From: Psychrobacter sp. APC 3426
GTDB lineage: Bacteria; Pseudomonadota; Gammaproteobacteria; Pseudomonadales; Moraxellaceae
Length of the DNA: 64,000 nt
Direction of reading: 5' to 3'
NCBI RefSeq assembly: GCF_030408035.1
Contig: NZ_JASDCF010000018.1
Coordinates: 1-64,000, forward strand
The position numbers and the translations under genes were made by a program. Shown piece by piece: positions 55,716 to 64,000 of the stretch (position 1 is the stretch's first letter; each line of letters opens with the position of its first letter). The notes under the pieces are model-generated. The model did not search any database. It was not told the origin of the DNA and saw only the letters and a list, made by a program, of their open reading frames with translations.

Positions 55716-56915
55716 TCAATATAAATAATCTCTTGCCTGAGTTATGGTATCAAATGTTTTTATTATCATAGTATCGTCTATAGATTTATCGTCACTATGC
55801 AGCCGATTAGCTGCTAGTTTGGAATCTGATTCATTATGAGACAAACTGGTCAATTGAGTGAGCTTTCTCAGCCAAGTGTATTGGCGCTTTGCCAACTGCC
55901 TTGTCGCATATAATGCCTTATTTTGCATTTGCTGACAAGCAAGCGCCTCAGCCTGACCAATGTGCTCAGTTGCTTGTATCTGCAGCTTGGCTGCCTTCTG
56001 CGGCTTTGATTGATCACTTATTGAATCATCAACTGCGTCAAAGGCATCATAAAACTGTGTTTTATCCAAATGCGCTTTCTCAAATACTGGGTGATTAATA
56101 TGGACTAAGTATTCCAATACTTGCCGATAGCCGACGCAGCGCATCGATGGTAAATTGGGCGTCAGAGGATAGCGCTCTAGCAGATTGACAACCTCAGCCA
56201 CTAGCCCATCATTCCACATGATATCCAAACGTTGCTCAATACGCTGATGCAACCACGGACGATCAGGCATTATTGCCAACACATGCCACTGCTGATTGGG
56301 ATTATGAGCCAAAGCCTGTTTAGGCTGTTGCTGCCAATCACTGATGGGTATATTGGTTTGCAGGTAGACTTCAACCGCTCGAGTAATACGTTGAGTATCC
56401 GTGCCGTTGAGTCGCTCATGGCTAATCGGATCTATTTTACCGAGATAGTCATACAGCGCACTAATACCCTCCTCTTGCCGCCACTGCTCCACTCGTGCGC
56501 GCACGTTATTATCACTGTCTGGGACTGGCGATAGCCCATCAATGAGTGCCATGTAATACATCATGGTACCACCGACGAGCAAGGGAATTTTGCCATTCTC
56601 ATGACAGCTATCAATCAAGCGGGCAACATCATGCACAAACTCAGCGACGCTATAGCTCTGCATCGGGTCAATAATATCGACCAAATGATGTGGATAGCGC
56701 GCCAGCTCAGCAGCCGTTGGTTTGGCGGTACCGATATTCATATCACGATATATCAGTGCTGAATCTACTGAGATTAATTCATAACGCCCTGTATCATACA
56801 GCTCATAAGCCAGTGCCGTCTTGCCACTCGCGGTCGGTGCCATCAAACACACCACGCTATTATCGGCTAAATTGAGATTGAGGCGATAAAATGAGCCATC
56901 AGACGAAAGTTGCAT
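55716..56915 (-). CDS. miaA: tRNA dimethylallyltransferase MiaA
   Basis: These 399 residues show the P-loop LMAPTASGKTALA, DSALIYRDMNIGTAKP, YSVAEFVHDV and LVGGTMMYY motifs. MiaA adds a dimethylallyl group to adenine 37 of tRNAs reading U-starting codons. It is longer than E. coli MiaA (316) because of an insert around residues 255-295 and an extended C terminus with RQLAKRQYTWLRKL in between. It lies between mutL and hfq, the classical order. Confidence 0.95.
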   Translation of the reverse strand: MQLSSDGSFYRLNLNLADNSVVCLMAPTASGKTALAYELYDTGRYELISVDSALIYRDMNIGTAKPTAAELARYPHHLVDIIDPMQSYSVAEFVHDVARLIDSCHENGKIPLLVGGTMMYYMALIDGLSPVPDSDNNVRARVEQWRQEEGISALYDYLGKIDPISHERLNGTDTQRITRAVEVYLQTNIPISDWQQQPKQALAHNPNQQWHVLAIMPDRPWLHQRIEQRLDIMWNDGLVAEVVNLLERYPLTPNLPSMRCVGYRQVLEYLVHINHPVFEKAHLDKTQFYDAFDAVDDSISDQSKPQKAAKLQIQATEHIGQAEALACQQMQNKALYATRQLAKRQYTWLRKLTQLTSLSHNESDSKLAANRLHSDDKSIDDTMIIKTFDTITQARDYLY

Positions 56916-57016
56916 AGGATTGCCTTTACTAATTATATGATTAGCGCGAAGTAAATTGACGCCTTGTCACTGCTAAAGTTTGTTTATTATAATTTTTTAT
57001 GTAGTTAGATGTACAT

Positions 57017-58771
57017 TTACTCAGGGGCAGATGACAGCATCAATGCAACCAATCGATGACTATCGACAGACTTAATCGTATGTTTAACAAGTAATGCTTC
57101 GATATCTGCTATGAAAACCATGACATCTTGCGCGGTCATTTGCGCACTTACCTTAGCAAGTTGCTGATTAATATATACTGCGCTATTTAGTATCTCGTCT
57201 TTTTTGGATAACTTGCTGCCAAGTACATGTGACTCAAATAACGAACTGAGCTTTGCCTGCCAATCTGCTGCACTAATCAGTAAATATTGGCGTTGGTAAT
57301 AAAACAATAACCACGGCAGCGATTTATCTTCAATATCTGTTGTAATAGCAGATTCATTTAACACATTATCTAAATGGGTAATAACATCTAAACAATAAGG
57401 CAAAGACGTCGAATTTATTGCTACATCGTTAGAGATATCGCTGGTATTTTTAATGATATTTTCAGAAACAAATGATGTGTCCACGATTTGAGAAGTAGGC
57501 GTATTTTCTGATAACTGATAGGGCTGTTTGGGTGCTTGGACTTGCTGGCTTTTGGTTGAATGAGTAGTCGATGATGTCTGTTCCATTTGAGCAGCGAAAG
57601 TATTATTTATAGACAGACTATTATTTAATACCTGACTATCATCATTAACGGAATTAATGGTCTTCTTGCTAATTACATTTTTAAGCTTTGTCCGAATCGC
57701 ATGACTGAGATGCGCCATGATATTATTTAACGGACTGATTTTGATACGCTGTTTAGATGGGTGTACATTAATATTAAGCCACTCAGTTGGCAGATTAAAA
57801 TAAAGCGCATAGCCAATACCTGCTAACTGAGCGGTTTGGGCAAGTTGACGTAGCTGATTGCTAATCAATGCTTCTTTAACCAGTCGTCCATTTACATAGA
57901 TTAACTTTGGTAAAGTATCTTGCGTATTAATGATAGGCCATAACCACCCATTAATGCTGGCTTGAGCGCCAAAGCTACTATCAACGTAGTCTTTAGGCGA
58001 CTGTATTAAATTGCTCAGATCTAATGCTATTTCTAAGGCCTTATCCGTTAATGATAGCCCAGTCGCTTGCTCAAGACGTGATAAAGGCAGACGATTAGCG
58101 TTATTGTTGCTGTTATCATTTGCAGACACTGCTCTTGAAGAAAGAGACAGCCGCTTTTTATTATCATGAAACAGCGTCAGCGCCACATCTGCGCGCGCCA
58201 AAGCCACTTCGCGCACTATCGTTTCGATATGACCAAACTCGGTCGCAATAGATTTTAAATTACCGCGACGAGCTGGCACGTTAAAGTACAAATCCTTCAC
58301 GGTAATAGTTGTACCACGATGATGCACAACTGGTATCAACTGAGGCACATCATCCAATACACCCGCGACTTGCAACTGGCGACCAACACCACTGTCATCA
58401 TGACTACTGCTTAAGGTCAAACGAGAAACCGCCGCCGTTGCTGCTAATGCTTCACCACGAAAGCCCAATGTCGTAATGCCATGCAAATTTGCGACATCAG
58501 CGACTTTACTGGTCGCATGACGGGTAATCGCCATGATCATATCATCAGGATAGATACCCATACCATTATCGACCACTTCAATCATACCCATGCCGCCTTG
58601 GGTAATGTGTATCGCAATACTGGTCGCACCAGCATCAATGGCATTCTCAAGCAACTCTTTAACCACTGCTGCTGGGCGCGTCACTACCTCACCTGCTGCC
58701 AATTGATTAATGAGCAGCGGCGATAGCTTTTTGATGCGAGTATGAGAATGATTGTCTGGCATTTGTGGCAT
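57017..58771 (-). CDS. mutL: DNA mismatch repair protein MutL
   Basis: These 584 residues have an N-terminal GHKL ATPase: INQLAAGEVVTRPAAVVKEL, ENAIDAGATSI, VVDNGMGI, TRHATSK and GFRGEALAA. A variable linker (about residues 340-440, Ser/Asn/Gln-rich) separates it from the C-terminal dimerisation domain. No DQHAxxE-type endonuclease motif is visible, as in E. coli MutL, which relies on MutH. It follows tsaE on the same strand. Confidence 0.95.
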   Translation of the reverse strand: MPQMPDNHSHTRIKKLSPLLINQLAAGEVVTRPAAVVKELLENAIDAGATSIAIHITQGGMGMIEVVDNGMGIYPDDMIMAITRHATSKVADVANLHGITTLGFRGEALAATAAVSRLTLSSSHDDSGVGRQLQVAGVLDDVPQLIPVVHHRGTTITVKDLYFNVPARRGNLKSIATEFGHIETIVREVALARADVALTLFHDNKKRLSLSSRAVSANDNSNNNANRLPLSRLEQATGLSLTDKALEIALDLSNLIQSPKDYVDSSFGAQASINGWLWPIINTQDTLPKLIYVNGRLVKEALISNQLRQLAQTAQLAGIGYALYFNLPTEWLNINVHPSKQRIKISPLNNIMAHLSHAIRTKLKNVISKKTINSVNDDSQVLNNSLSINNTFAAQMEQTSSTTHSTKSQQVQAPKQPYQLSENTPTSQIVDTSFVSENIIKNTSDISNDVAINSTSLPYCLDVITHLDNVLNESAITTDIEDKSLPWLLFYYQRQYLLISAADWQAKLSSLFESHVLGSKLSKKDEILNSAVYINQQLAKVSAQMTAQDVMVFIADIEALLVKHTIKSVDSHRLVALMLSSAPE

Positions 58772-58855
58772 TCAGAGGTATCGTTGTTTTGCGTGGTGAT
58801 AAGTGGTTCTGGCGAATATTGGTGATTTACATTGGCTACAGATATGAGATGCAAA

Positions 58856-59380
58856 CTAAATCTTAAGAGAGGATAAATCCAAGCCTTGCGCCTGACCTGA
58901 CTTTGATAGTCGCAGCTCAACCTGACGCGCTTCTTTATCATTATCGTCGCCATCAGCTTGCGTCATATCAATAAATAAAGTCGGCTGCGGCAAATAGCTG
59001 TCCGCACGGCTGGCCCATTCGATGATAACCAATGCATTTGGCTCATCTAAATACTCATCGAAACCGATAAAAGACAGCTCTTCTGGATCTTGCAAACGAT
59101 ATAAGTCAGCATGATAAACTGGCTTAATTGACCCATCGTTTTGCTCGATACTATAAGGTTCAACTAAGGTATAAGTCGGACTTTTAACGGCACCCGTATG
59201 TCCGAGCGCTTGCAACCAATAACGAGTCAGCGTAGTTTTACCTGCACCCAAATCCCCCGCCAGCCAAACGCTACCGGATAAGGATAACGCCGCTAGTTGC
59301 ACCGCCAAGCGCTGTGTATCCGCTTCAGAGTACAGTATCAAGGTTTTAACGTTCTTTTCTCCATTAGTATTACTAGACAT
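58856..59380 (-). CDS. tsaE: tRNA threonylcarbamoyladenosine biosynthesis ATPase TsaE
   Basis: These 174 residues have Walker A LAGDLGAGKTTLTRYW (residues about 40-55), TYTLVEPY, HADLYRLQDPEEL and VIIEWASRA motifs of the TsaE/YjeE family. TsaE works with TsaB and TsaD to form t6A37 in tRNAs. Slightly longer than E. coli TsaE (153). The start overlaps the queD stop by 8 bases; mutL follows after 84 bases. amiB, between them in E. coli, is absent. Confidence 0.94.
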   Translation of the reverse strand: MSSNTNGEKNVKTLILYSEADTQRLAVQLAALSLSGSVWLAGDLGAGKTTLTRYWLQALGHTGAVKSPTYTLVEPYSIEQNDGSIKPVYHADLYRLQDPEELSFIGFDEYLDEPNALVIIEWASRADSYLPQPTLFIDMTQADGDDNDKEARQVELRLSKSGQAQGLDLSSLKI

Positions 59381-59984
59381 CAGACTTACCTTCCTGTACT
59401 TGCATAGTCACGGATGGATTGACAAAGCTTTCACCACGAATCAGTTTGGCATATAGCTCAGGGTCATGCCATTCACTACTGACTTGCTCACTAAATTCAA
59501 AGTCTTCTAGCACCAGCTTGCCCATTTGTTCATTAGCAACATCATCAGCAAAACACTGCGCATAACCCGTTGCAGTTTCGTGTGCAATCACCGAGTAAAC
59601 GCTGACATCAGATTCACCGTTTTGCATTTGGGTTTGTTTTAGAATTTCTTGCGCCCAAAAGAATATCACACGTGAGAACTGCTCTGCTGATGGCGATACC
59701 GGCAAGCTTATCCAGCGTGCACTGAATTTTTTGCAGGCAGCGATATACTCAGGGTCGTCTTTGTTCCAAAAGCAAATCGCATGATCGAAGCTGTCGATAA
59801 TATCTTTTATAGACGATTTTAATAAACCGAAATCATAGACCATCTGCCCATGGTCTAAGCGCTTAGCCTCAAGAATCAATTCGATTTGATAGCTATGACC
59901 ATGGATAGAATGCTTGCAGCGCTCAGAGCTACAATTACGCACAATATGCGCATTTTCAAATTTGAACAGTTTACGGATACGCAT
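59373..59984 (-). CDS. queD: 6-carboxytetrahydropterin synthase (QueD family)
   Basis: These 203 residues from ATG 59984 (MRIRKLFKFENAH) contain the catalytic Cys and zinc histidines in CSSERCKHSIHGHSYQ and the later FDHAI, plus the acid ETATGYAQC region in the second half. The protein is longer than E. coli QueD (121) and more like the QueD/PTPS-like proteins of Pseudomonas and Acinetobacter. It probably acts in queuosine precursor synthesis; another pterin function cannot be excluded. It overlaps tsaE. Confidence 0.82.
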   Translation of the reverse strand: MRIRKLFKFENAHIVRNCSSERCKHSIHGHSYQIELILEAKRLDHGQMVYDFGLLKSSIKDIIDSFDHAICFWNKDDPEYIAACKKFSARWISLPVSPSAEQFSRVIFFWAQEILKQTQMQNGESDVSVYSVIAHETATGYAQCFADDVANEQMGKLVLEDFEFSEQVSSEWHDPELYAKLIRGESFVNPSVTMQVQEGKSDV

Positions 59985-59993
59985 AATAATCAA

Positions 59994-60374
59994 CCAAAAC
60001 AGTAAGCATCGTTGTGCTAAATATGAGTATTACAAAAGCTTGCCGCGACGACACATCGGCTTGCGGCTCATTATAGCAAATCATGATGACTGCGTAAGTA
60101 AGCACTTGCTAATAGCAATATTGGCTAAATAAATCCATGACAATAAATACTCTTTCAAGATAATGTATTAAAAACCATTTTAAAAAGTAGCATTAAAAAA
60201 AAGATGGGAGACTAAATGCACTCGTAGGTGAATTGTGCTGACGCTATCTATTGCGGTATCTTAAGCCTATACTCATCTTAGTACGCAACATTTGCGTCAC
60301 CAGCATTACCCCAACCTTTAAGCTTGATTACAATGGCTTAAAAGGTATTACGGCTTATCTCAAGAGGAAATACC
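59994..60374. other. Gene-free divergent region
   Basis: 381 bases upstream of queD (minus) and of the small Lys-rich gene (plus). No RNA gene or repeat identified. Confidence 0.4.
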
Positions 60375-60497
60375 ATGAGCAAAGGTCAAGATAGTAAGAA
60401 GAATATGAAGAAGAAACCGCTATTAACGGCAAAAGAGAAAAAGGCCGCTAAACAATCTAAAAAAGATGACAACGGCAGTATCTTAGGTAAACATTGA
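60375..60497 (+). CDS. Small lysine-rich protein, 40 residues
   Basis: ATG 60375 follows AAGAGGAAATACC, a very good ribosome site. The protein MSKGQDSKKNMKKKPLLTAK continues EKKAAKQSKKDDNGSILGKH: 40 residues with 13 or so lysines, no Trp or Cys, probably disordered and possibly nucleic-acid binding. A strong terminator follows at 60559. The good start signal, own terminator and low-complexity but ordered composition support a real gene. Function unknown. Confidence 0.7.
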   Translation: MSKGQDSKKNMKKKPLLTAKEKKAAKQSKKDDNGSILGKH

Positions 60498-60558
60498 TAT
60501 CGAGTACATCACTAGGCTAATTGAAGCCATATCAGTCTGAGAGATACTATATGAAGCT

Positions 60559-60596
60559 ATGCCTATCGAACCTAATGGTTTGATAGGCATTTTTTA
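60559..60596 (+). terminator. Terminator after the small lysine-rich gene
   Basis: ATGCCTATC and GATAGGCAT form the outer stem and AACC/GGTT the inner stem around TAAT, followed by a T-run. Confidence 0.9.
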
Positions 60597-60670
60597 TACA
60601 AAGCACTTTTTTTATCGTAGCGACTGCTTTTATGCTAGGAACTGCTCTCATACTAACTACTGATATGAAG

Positions 60671-61009
60671 CTAAGTACTACGCGGCGCAAACATAATAAT
60701 TACCATGCCTAGCAGCGCGACGACAGAACCCAATATATCCCACGTGGTCGGCCTGATGCCGTTCACTGTCCACAGCCAAATAATTGCCATCGAAATATAA
60801 ACACCGCCGTAAGCGGCATAAACCCGGCCAGCTGCGGTTGGATGCAAAGACAATAGCCAAACAAAAGCAATCAAGCTTAGCGCACCCGGGACAAGTAGCC
60901 AAATCGACTTACCTTCTCGCAGCCAAAGATAAGGCAAATAGCAGCCTGCTATCTCTGCCAATGCTGTCAGCGCAAACAACCCAACGGTTTTTAACTCAGT
61001 CAAAACCAT
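60671..61009 (-). CDS. YnfA/UPF0060-family membrane protein
   Basis: These 112 residues form four membrane helices. The family pattern [37 protein letters not shown] and [17 protein letters not shown] is clear. YnfA has been linked to small-multidrug-type efflux in some bacteria; here the substrate is unknown. Length is standard (108-112). It lies six bases after the PhzF-like gene and is likely co-transcribed with it. Confidence 0.93.
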   Translation of the reverse strand: MVLTELKTVGLFALTALAEIAGCYLPYLWLREGKSIWLLVPGALSLIAFVWLLSLHPTAAGRVYAAYGGVYISMAIIWLWTVNGIRPTTWDILGSVVALLGMVIIMFAPRST

Positions 61010-61015
61010 CTACTC

Positions 61016-61831
61016 CTAAACAGTGATAAATCCTGTCATATACTCTACGGCATTGCCAGAAATCATTACTCTGTCATCTGCGACGACGCAGTCTAAAATA
61101 CCGCCTCGTTTTGATGCTTGATAAGCGACTAATTCATTTTTACCCAAACGCTCCGCCCATAATGGTGCTAAAGCAGTATGAGCCGAGCCTGTCACTGGAT
61201 CCTCATCGCCACCATTAGCTGGCCAAAAATAACGTGAGATAAAATCGTAATTCTTATATTCATCAGACTTAGCCTGACAAGTCACCACCACATCTAAAGG
61301 AGCAAGCTGTTTTAGCTGCTCATTATTACGCTCTACATTCAATAAATCAGCTTCAGCATTATAAATCACAAAATATGCTTGAGAGTTTTTATAGACCTCA
61401 ACTGGTGCAATAGACAGTCCTGCCAGTAAACCCTCAGGGATATTATCAACCTTCTCAGGTTTCGTATTGGGAAAATCCATTTGTATTTTGCCAGTTTCTG
61501 TCTGTACGACGGTTAATATACCAACCGCTTTGGCGTAAAATCTAATAGATTCTAGACTAGGATTTTTCTTGAACAAGATAAAAGCAGATGCCAAGGTTGC
61601 ATGCCCGCAAAAAGCAATCTCAGTTAGTGGTGAAAACCAGCGGATATGATAGACATCGTTATCATCACTTTTATCTAAAACCAAAAAGGCCGTCTCGGAT
61701 AAGTTGTTTTCAAAAGCAATAGACTGCATTAAATCATCAGCAAGCCATTTATCAGTGATGATAACTGCCGCTGAATTTCCTTTAAAAACCGTATCAGTAA
61801 AAGCATCGACGACATTGATTTCTAGTTGCAT
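61016..61831 (-). CDS. PhzF-family isomerase-like protein
   Basis: These 271 residues have the PhzF/DapF-like fold with two repeats: VDAFTDTVFKGNSAAVI at the start, NLSETAFL (catalytic Glu), WFSPLTEIAFCGHATLA, and DPVTGSAHTAL in the second half. Complete family length. Such proteins are often of unknown substrate; only a few make phenazines and no other phenazine genes are here. It lies six bases from the YnfA-family gene downstream. Confidence 0.9.
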   Translation of the reverse strand: MQLEINVVDAFTDTVFKGNSAAVIITDKWLADDLMQSIAFENNLSETAFLVLDKSDDNDVYHIRWFSPLTEIAFCGHATLASAFILFKKNPSLESIRFYAKAVGILTVVQTETGKIQMDFPNTKPEKVDNIPEGLLAGLSIAPVEVYKNSQAYFVIYNAEADLLNVERNNEQLKQLAPLDVVVTCQAKSDEYKNYDFISRYFWPANGGDEDPVTGSAHTALAPLWAERLGKNELVAYQASKRGGILDCVVADDRVMISGNAVEYMTGFITV

Positions 61832-61901
61832 TTTATGTTCTCGTTTTTTATTAAAATATTTTTCGCCAATATCTACTTAAGTTCACGCTCATTAGCTACC
61901 T

Positions 61902-62363
61902 TTATATCCAGCGTCTGACACGTGACAAATATGATTGATATGCCTTACCAAATTTTTGTTCCATCATCCGCTCTTCTGGCTCAATCTGAAAGCGCGTCAT
62001 ATACAGCATAAAGACTGGCAATAATACAAACGCAAGAAGGTGAGACAAATATAATGCCCAGCCTAATAAAACCAGCACCAGTCCTACATACATGGGGTTA
62101 CGGCTATATCGATATATACCCTCAGTCACTAAGCTAGATACTTTCTCAAGTGCCTGCGGATTGGGTGTGGTCTGCGCTTTTTTGAATTGGGCGACTCCCA
62201 TAATACCACTGCCCAATCCTATAACACCCAAACCAATCGCTAGTGCAGTTGAGCCGCTGAGCGAAAACTTCAAAGCAGGAGCAACTTTGGACACGCCATA
62301 CATGGCAGCTGCGGTAACAATGACTTGCGCTACCGGTGGTACTTTTAGCTCTAGAGATTTCAT
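61902..62363 (-). CDS. Isoprenylcysteine methyltransferase-like membrane protein
   Basis: These 153 residues contain four or so membrane helices and the PEMT/ICMT-type motif YRYSRNPMYVGLVLVLLGW followed by EPEERMMEQKFGKAYQSYL. This identifies the methyltransferase family using SAM at the membrane. Bacterial substrates are not known. It lies 70 bases after (downstream of) no coupled gene: upstream is the BPL_N gene, downstream the PhzF-like gene, all on the minus strand. Confidence 0.88.
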   Translation of the reverse strand: MKSLELKVPPVAQVIVTAAAMYGVSKVAPALKFSLSGSTALAIGLGVIGLGSGIMGVAQFKKAQTTPNPQALEKVSSLVTEGIYRYSRNPMYVGLVLVLLGWALYLSHLLAFVLLPVFMLYMTRFQIEPEERMMEQKFGKAYQSYLSRVRRWI

Positions 62364-62426
62364 AGTTGCACCTTGTAAAATTCTATTGATATTTAAAGGC
62401 TGAGATATAGAAAATGGAGTTGGTAT

Positions 62427-63221
62427 TTAACTAAATACCTTATTTATCATTTGTTCGATTTCTTGATAAATAAGCGAACCATAATGCTTGTGACGAATGG
62501 TTGTTAGAAAATGTGTTTCTTGTTCCATGTCGGCTTCATCTGCTTGTGCGACTGCATATTGATTATAAGTACTCGGACATAACTCAAAATGCACGCCTGA
62601 CAACAGATACTGCCCTTGCCCAAAACCACCAGTAATAACGGCATTTTTACCATTGCTGTATGTGGCTAACGTATCAAAAGCAGCATTTTCATCGCTCAAA
62701 AAATACGCACCACCATGATAATACACGTCGTCTTGCTTTCCATCTGTATAGTCTAATGTAATGACAGCCTTAGAAGTTACTTTCTCATCATAAAGCTGCC
62801 CGTTGGTAAACGATTTTATACTGCCGATTGCGGTTCCCGAAAAGAAAGCCAATTCACGAGCGCCAGTAATCTCATATCCTTGACCTAAGAATTCAATGCC
62901 ACGAGCGCCATAATAACCGCCTGCACAGATACCGATATAGAGGTTACCTCGATGAACAAAGTCGCGAATGATATCATTACCAATTCCGTTCAGTTTCTTG
63001 CAATAAGGTAAATCTGCCCCACCCGGCATGATCAAAATACCTAAATCTTGCGTCTCATCATCGAGCTTGTTATCTAAGATATCTTTACTAGAGATAGTAC
63101 ACACTTCTATAGTATAGTTTGCTGACAGTTTTGCTTGGGCAGTGGCTAATGCAGATTTCACGCTCAACTCGCTGGCGCCTTCATCATTATACACCCAGAT
63201 GCTGATTGCCTTCTTTGTCAT
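62427..63221 (-). CDS. BPL_N-domain (class I amidotransferase-like) protein
   Basis: These 264 residues match the N-terminal domain seen in eukaryotic biotin-protein ligases: SIWVYNDEGASELSV, LIMPGGADLPYCKKLNG, and YIGICAGGYYGARGIEF with a nucleophile-like Cys at the elbow. No ligase catalytic domain is present. It is divergent from the biotin transporter bioY across an operator-like palindrome, so a link with biotin uptake or use is likely. Actual activity unknown. Confidence 0.87.
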   Translation of the reverse strand: MTKKAISIWVYNDEGASELSVKSALATAQAKLSANYTIEVCTISSKDILDNKLDDETQDLGILIMPGGADLPYCKKLNGIGNDIIRDFVHRGNLYIGICAGGYYGARGIEFLGQGYEITGARELAFFSGTAIGSIKSFTNGQLYDEKVTSKAVITLDYTDGKQDDVYYHGGAYFLSDENAAFDTLATYSNGKNAVITGGFGQGQYLLSGVHFELCPSTYNQYAVAQADEADMEQETHFLTTIRHKHYGSLIYQEIEQMINKVFS

Positions 63222-63273
63222 AAAAGTTAGATCCCAAAGCGATTAAAATAAAGTTGAAACTAAATGAGCAATA

Positions 63274-63296
63274 GTATACTTTGAATTCAAGTATAC
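63274..63296. promoter_or_regulatory. Operator-like palindrome between BPL_N gene and bioY
   Basis: GTATACTT, a 7-base spacer TGAATTC, and AAGTATAC form a perfect 23-base inverted repeat in the divergent promoter region. It could be a shared site for a biotin-responsive regulator. The TTGAAT at 63281-63286 is a possible -35 box for bioY. Confidence 0.55.
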
Positions 63297-63332
63297 ATTC
63301 GTACACTATAAATCAATAGGAAAGGAATACCT

Positions 63333-63896
63333 ATGTCAACCGTATTAACATCGACAAAACAGTGGTTTATTTCTCACGAGCAGGCTGCTTTTTTTATCAA
63401 AGTCATTTTTGGGTCTGTGATGATTGCTTTATTTGCGCAGATTTCAGTACCAATGTACCCAGTACCTATCACCGGTCAAACCCTTGCTGTTACTGTAGTA
63501 GGTCTATCACTAGGTAGAAAGGCTGGCATCGCAGCAGTACTTTTATATCTGTTTCAAGGCGCTATCGGCCTTCCTGTTTTTGCCAGTGGCTCGGCAGGCA
63601 TTGCCGCCTTTTTTGGCCCTACCGGCGGTTATTTATATGGATTTATTGCCACGGTTGCCATTTTAGGGTATTTCAGTGATAAAGGCATATTAAAGAGCTA
63701 CTTTATGAGCACCGTGGTTGCACTTATTGCCACTGCCGCTACTTTTGTGTTTGGTCTGATGCATCTATCTTTGTTTGTACCAGAAGGAACTGTCCTACAA
63801 TTTGGTCTGTATCCGTTTATCATTGGTGGCATTATCAAAGCGGTATTGGCAGCTGCCCTAGTCGTACCAACGCATAAGTTCTTCTCAAAGCTATAA
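63333..63896 (+). CDS. bioY: Biotin transporter BioY
   Basis: These 187 residues have six membrane helices and the BioY signature: ALFAQISVPMYPVPITGQTL, GLSLGRKAGIAAVLLYL, GAIGLPVFA and FFGPTGGYLYGFI. BioY is the substrate-binding S component of biotin ECF transporters and can also act alone. No bioM/bioN genes follow; a terminator ends the unit. The start ATG follows GGAAAGG. Confidence 0.95.
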   Translation: MSTVLTSTKQWFISHEQAAFFIKVIFGSVMIALFAQISVPMYPVPITGQTLAVTVVGLSLGRKAGIAAVLLYLFQGAIGLPVFASGSAGIAAFFGPTGGYLYGFIATVAILGYFSDKGILKSYFMSTVVALIATAATFVFGLMHLSLFVPEGTVLQFGLYPFIIGGIIKAVLAAALVVPTHKFFSKL

Positions 63897-63950
63897 TCTA
63901 TAGCTGTACTAAAGAGTTGGACTCTTTAATCAAAATTTATCGCTTAAATA

Positions 63951-63991
63951 AAAAGGACTGAACTCTATTGAATACAGAGTTCAGTCCTTTT
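63951..63991. terminator. Terminator after bioY
   Basis: Perfect 16-base arms AAAAGGACTGAACTCT and AGAGTTCAGTCCTTTT surround a 9-base loop. Confidence 0.92.
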
Positions 63992-64000
63992 GCAATCAAT

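Overview
The window looks like a chromosomal segment of Psychrobacter or a close relative in the Moraxellaceae (Gammaproteobacteria). This is inferred from gene content and order and from overall protein character, not from a database search. Supporting signs are an Hfq with a long Gly/Arg/Phe-rich tail, the queD-tsaE-mutL-miaA-hfq order, the kdsD-kdsC-lptC-lptA-lptB block, and a moderately AT-rich composition with AT-rich intergenic DNA. I see no rRNA, tRNA or CRISPR array.

The left part (1-11.2 kb) is an insertion-sequence-rich accessory zone. An IS3-type element runs in from the left edge and cuts an EamA exporter gene. Two IS630-type copies follow, one decayed (1.84-2.79 kb) and one apparently intact (10.3-11.2 kb). 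An IS5-type element (7.57-8.49 kb) sits inside what looks like a second copy of a small membrane-protein gene. Between them lie a LysR regulator, a TRIC/UPF0126 channel, three unrelated predicted lipoproteins, an EamA exporter divergent from an Lrp/AsnC regulator, and a DUF1835 protein.

From 11.2 to 31.4 kb are housekeeping genes with a few insertions. These are apaH-rsmA-pdxA (apaG missing), dnaB, alr, argF, rpiA, and an arsRCHB arsenic-resistance operon with a perfect inverted repeat over the arsR start codon. Next come ilvA and a paiB-like gene killed both by a stop codon and by an IS605-type element carrying only TnpB, an RNA-guided nuclease family. Short palindromes resembling the ends of this element occur alone after arsB and after hslR. 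Then come hslR, a low-molecular-weight tyrosine phosphatase, murB, a YdcF-like protein, ccoS and a SafE-family membrane protein with a His/Met-rich tail. The last two probably serve cbb3 oxidase assembly and copper handling.

From 31.5 to 48.8 kb are rhlB-like, a cold-shock gene with a long leader, aroQ, an ABC1/UbiB-like kinase, a voltage-gated-type cation channel, yebC, ogt and ftsY. A 54-residue lipoprotein follows, then an M16 protease pair (one catalytic, one without the metal site), an M15-type peptidase, rodA and an rlpA-like gene. The last three act on the cell wall.

From 48.9 to 64 kb are radA, the Kdo/LPS-transport block, hfq-miaA-mutL-tsaE-queD on the minus strand, a 40-residue lysine-rich protein, a YnfA-family protein, a PhzF-like protein, an isoprenylcysteine-methyltransferase-like protein, and a BPL_N-domain protein divergent from bioY across a shared operator-like palindrome. 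Many transcription units end in clean intrinsic terminators.
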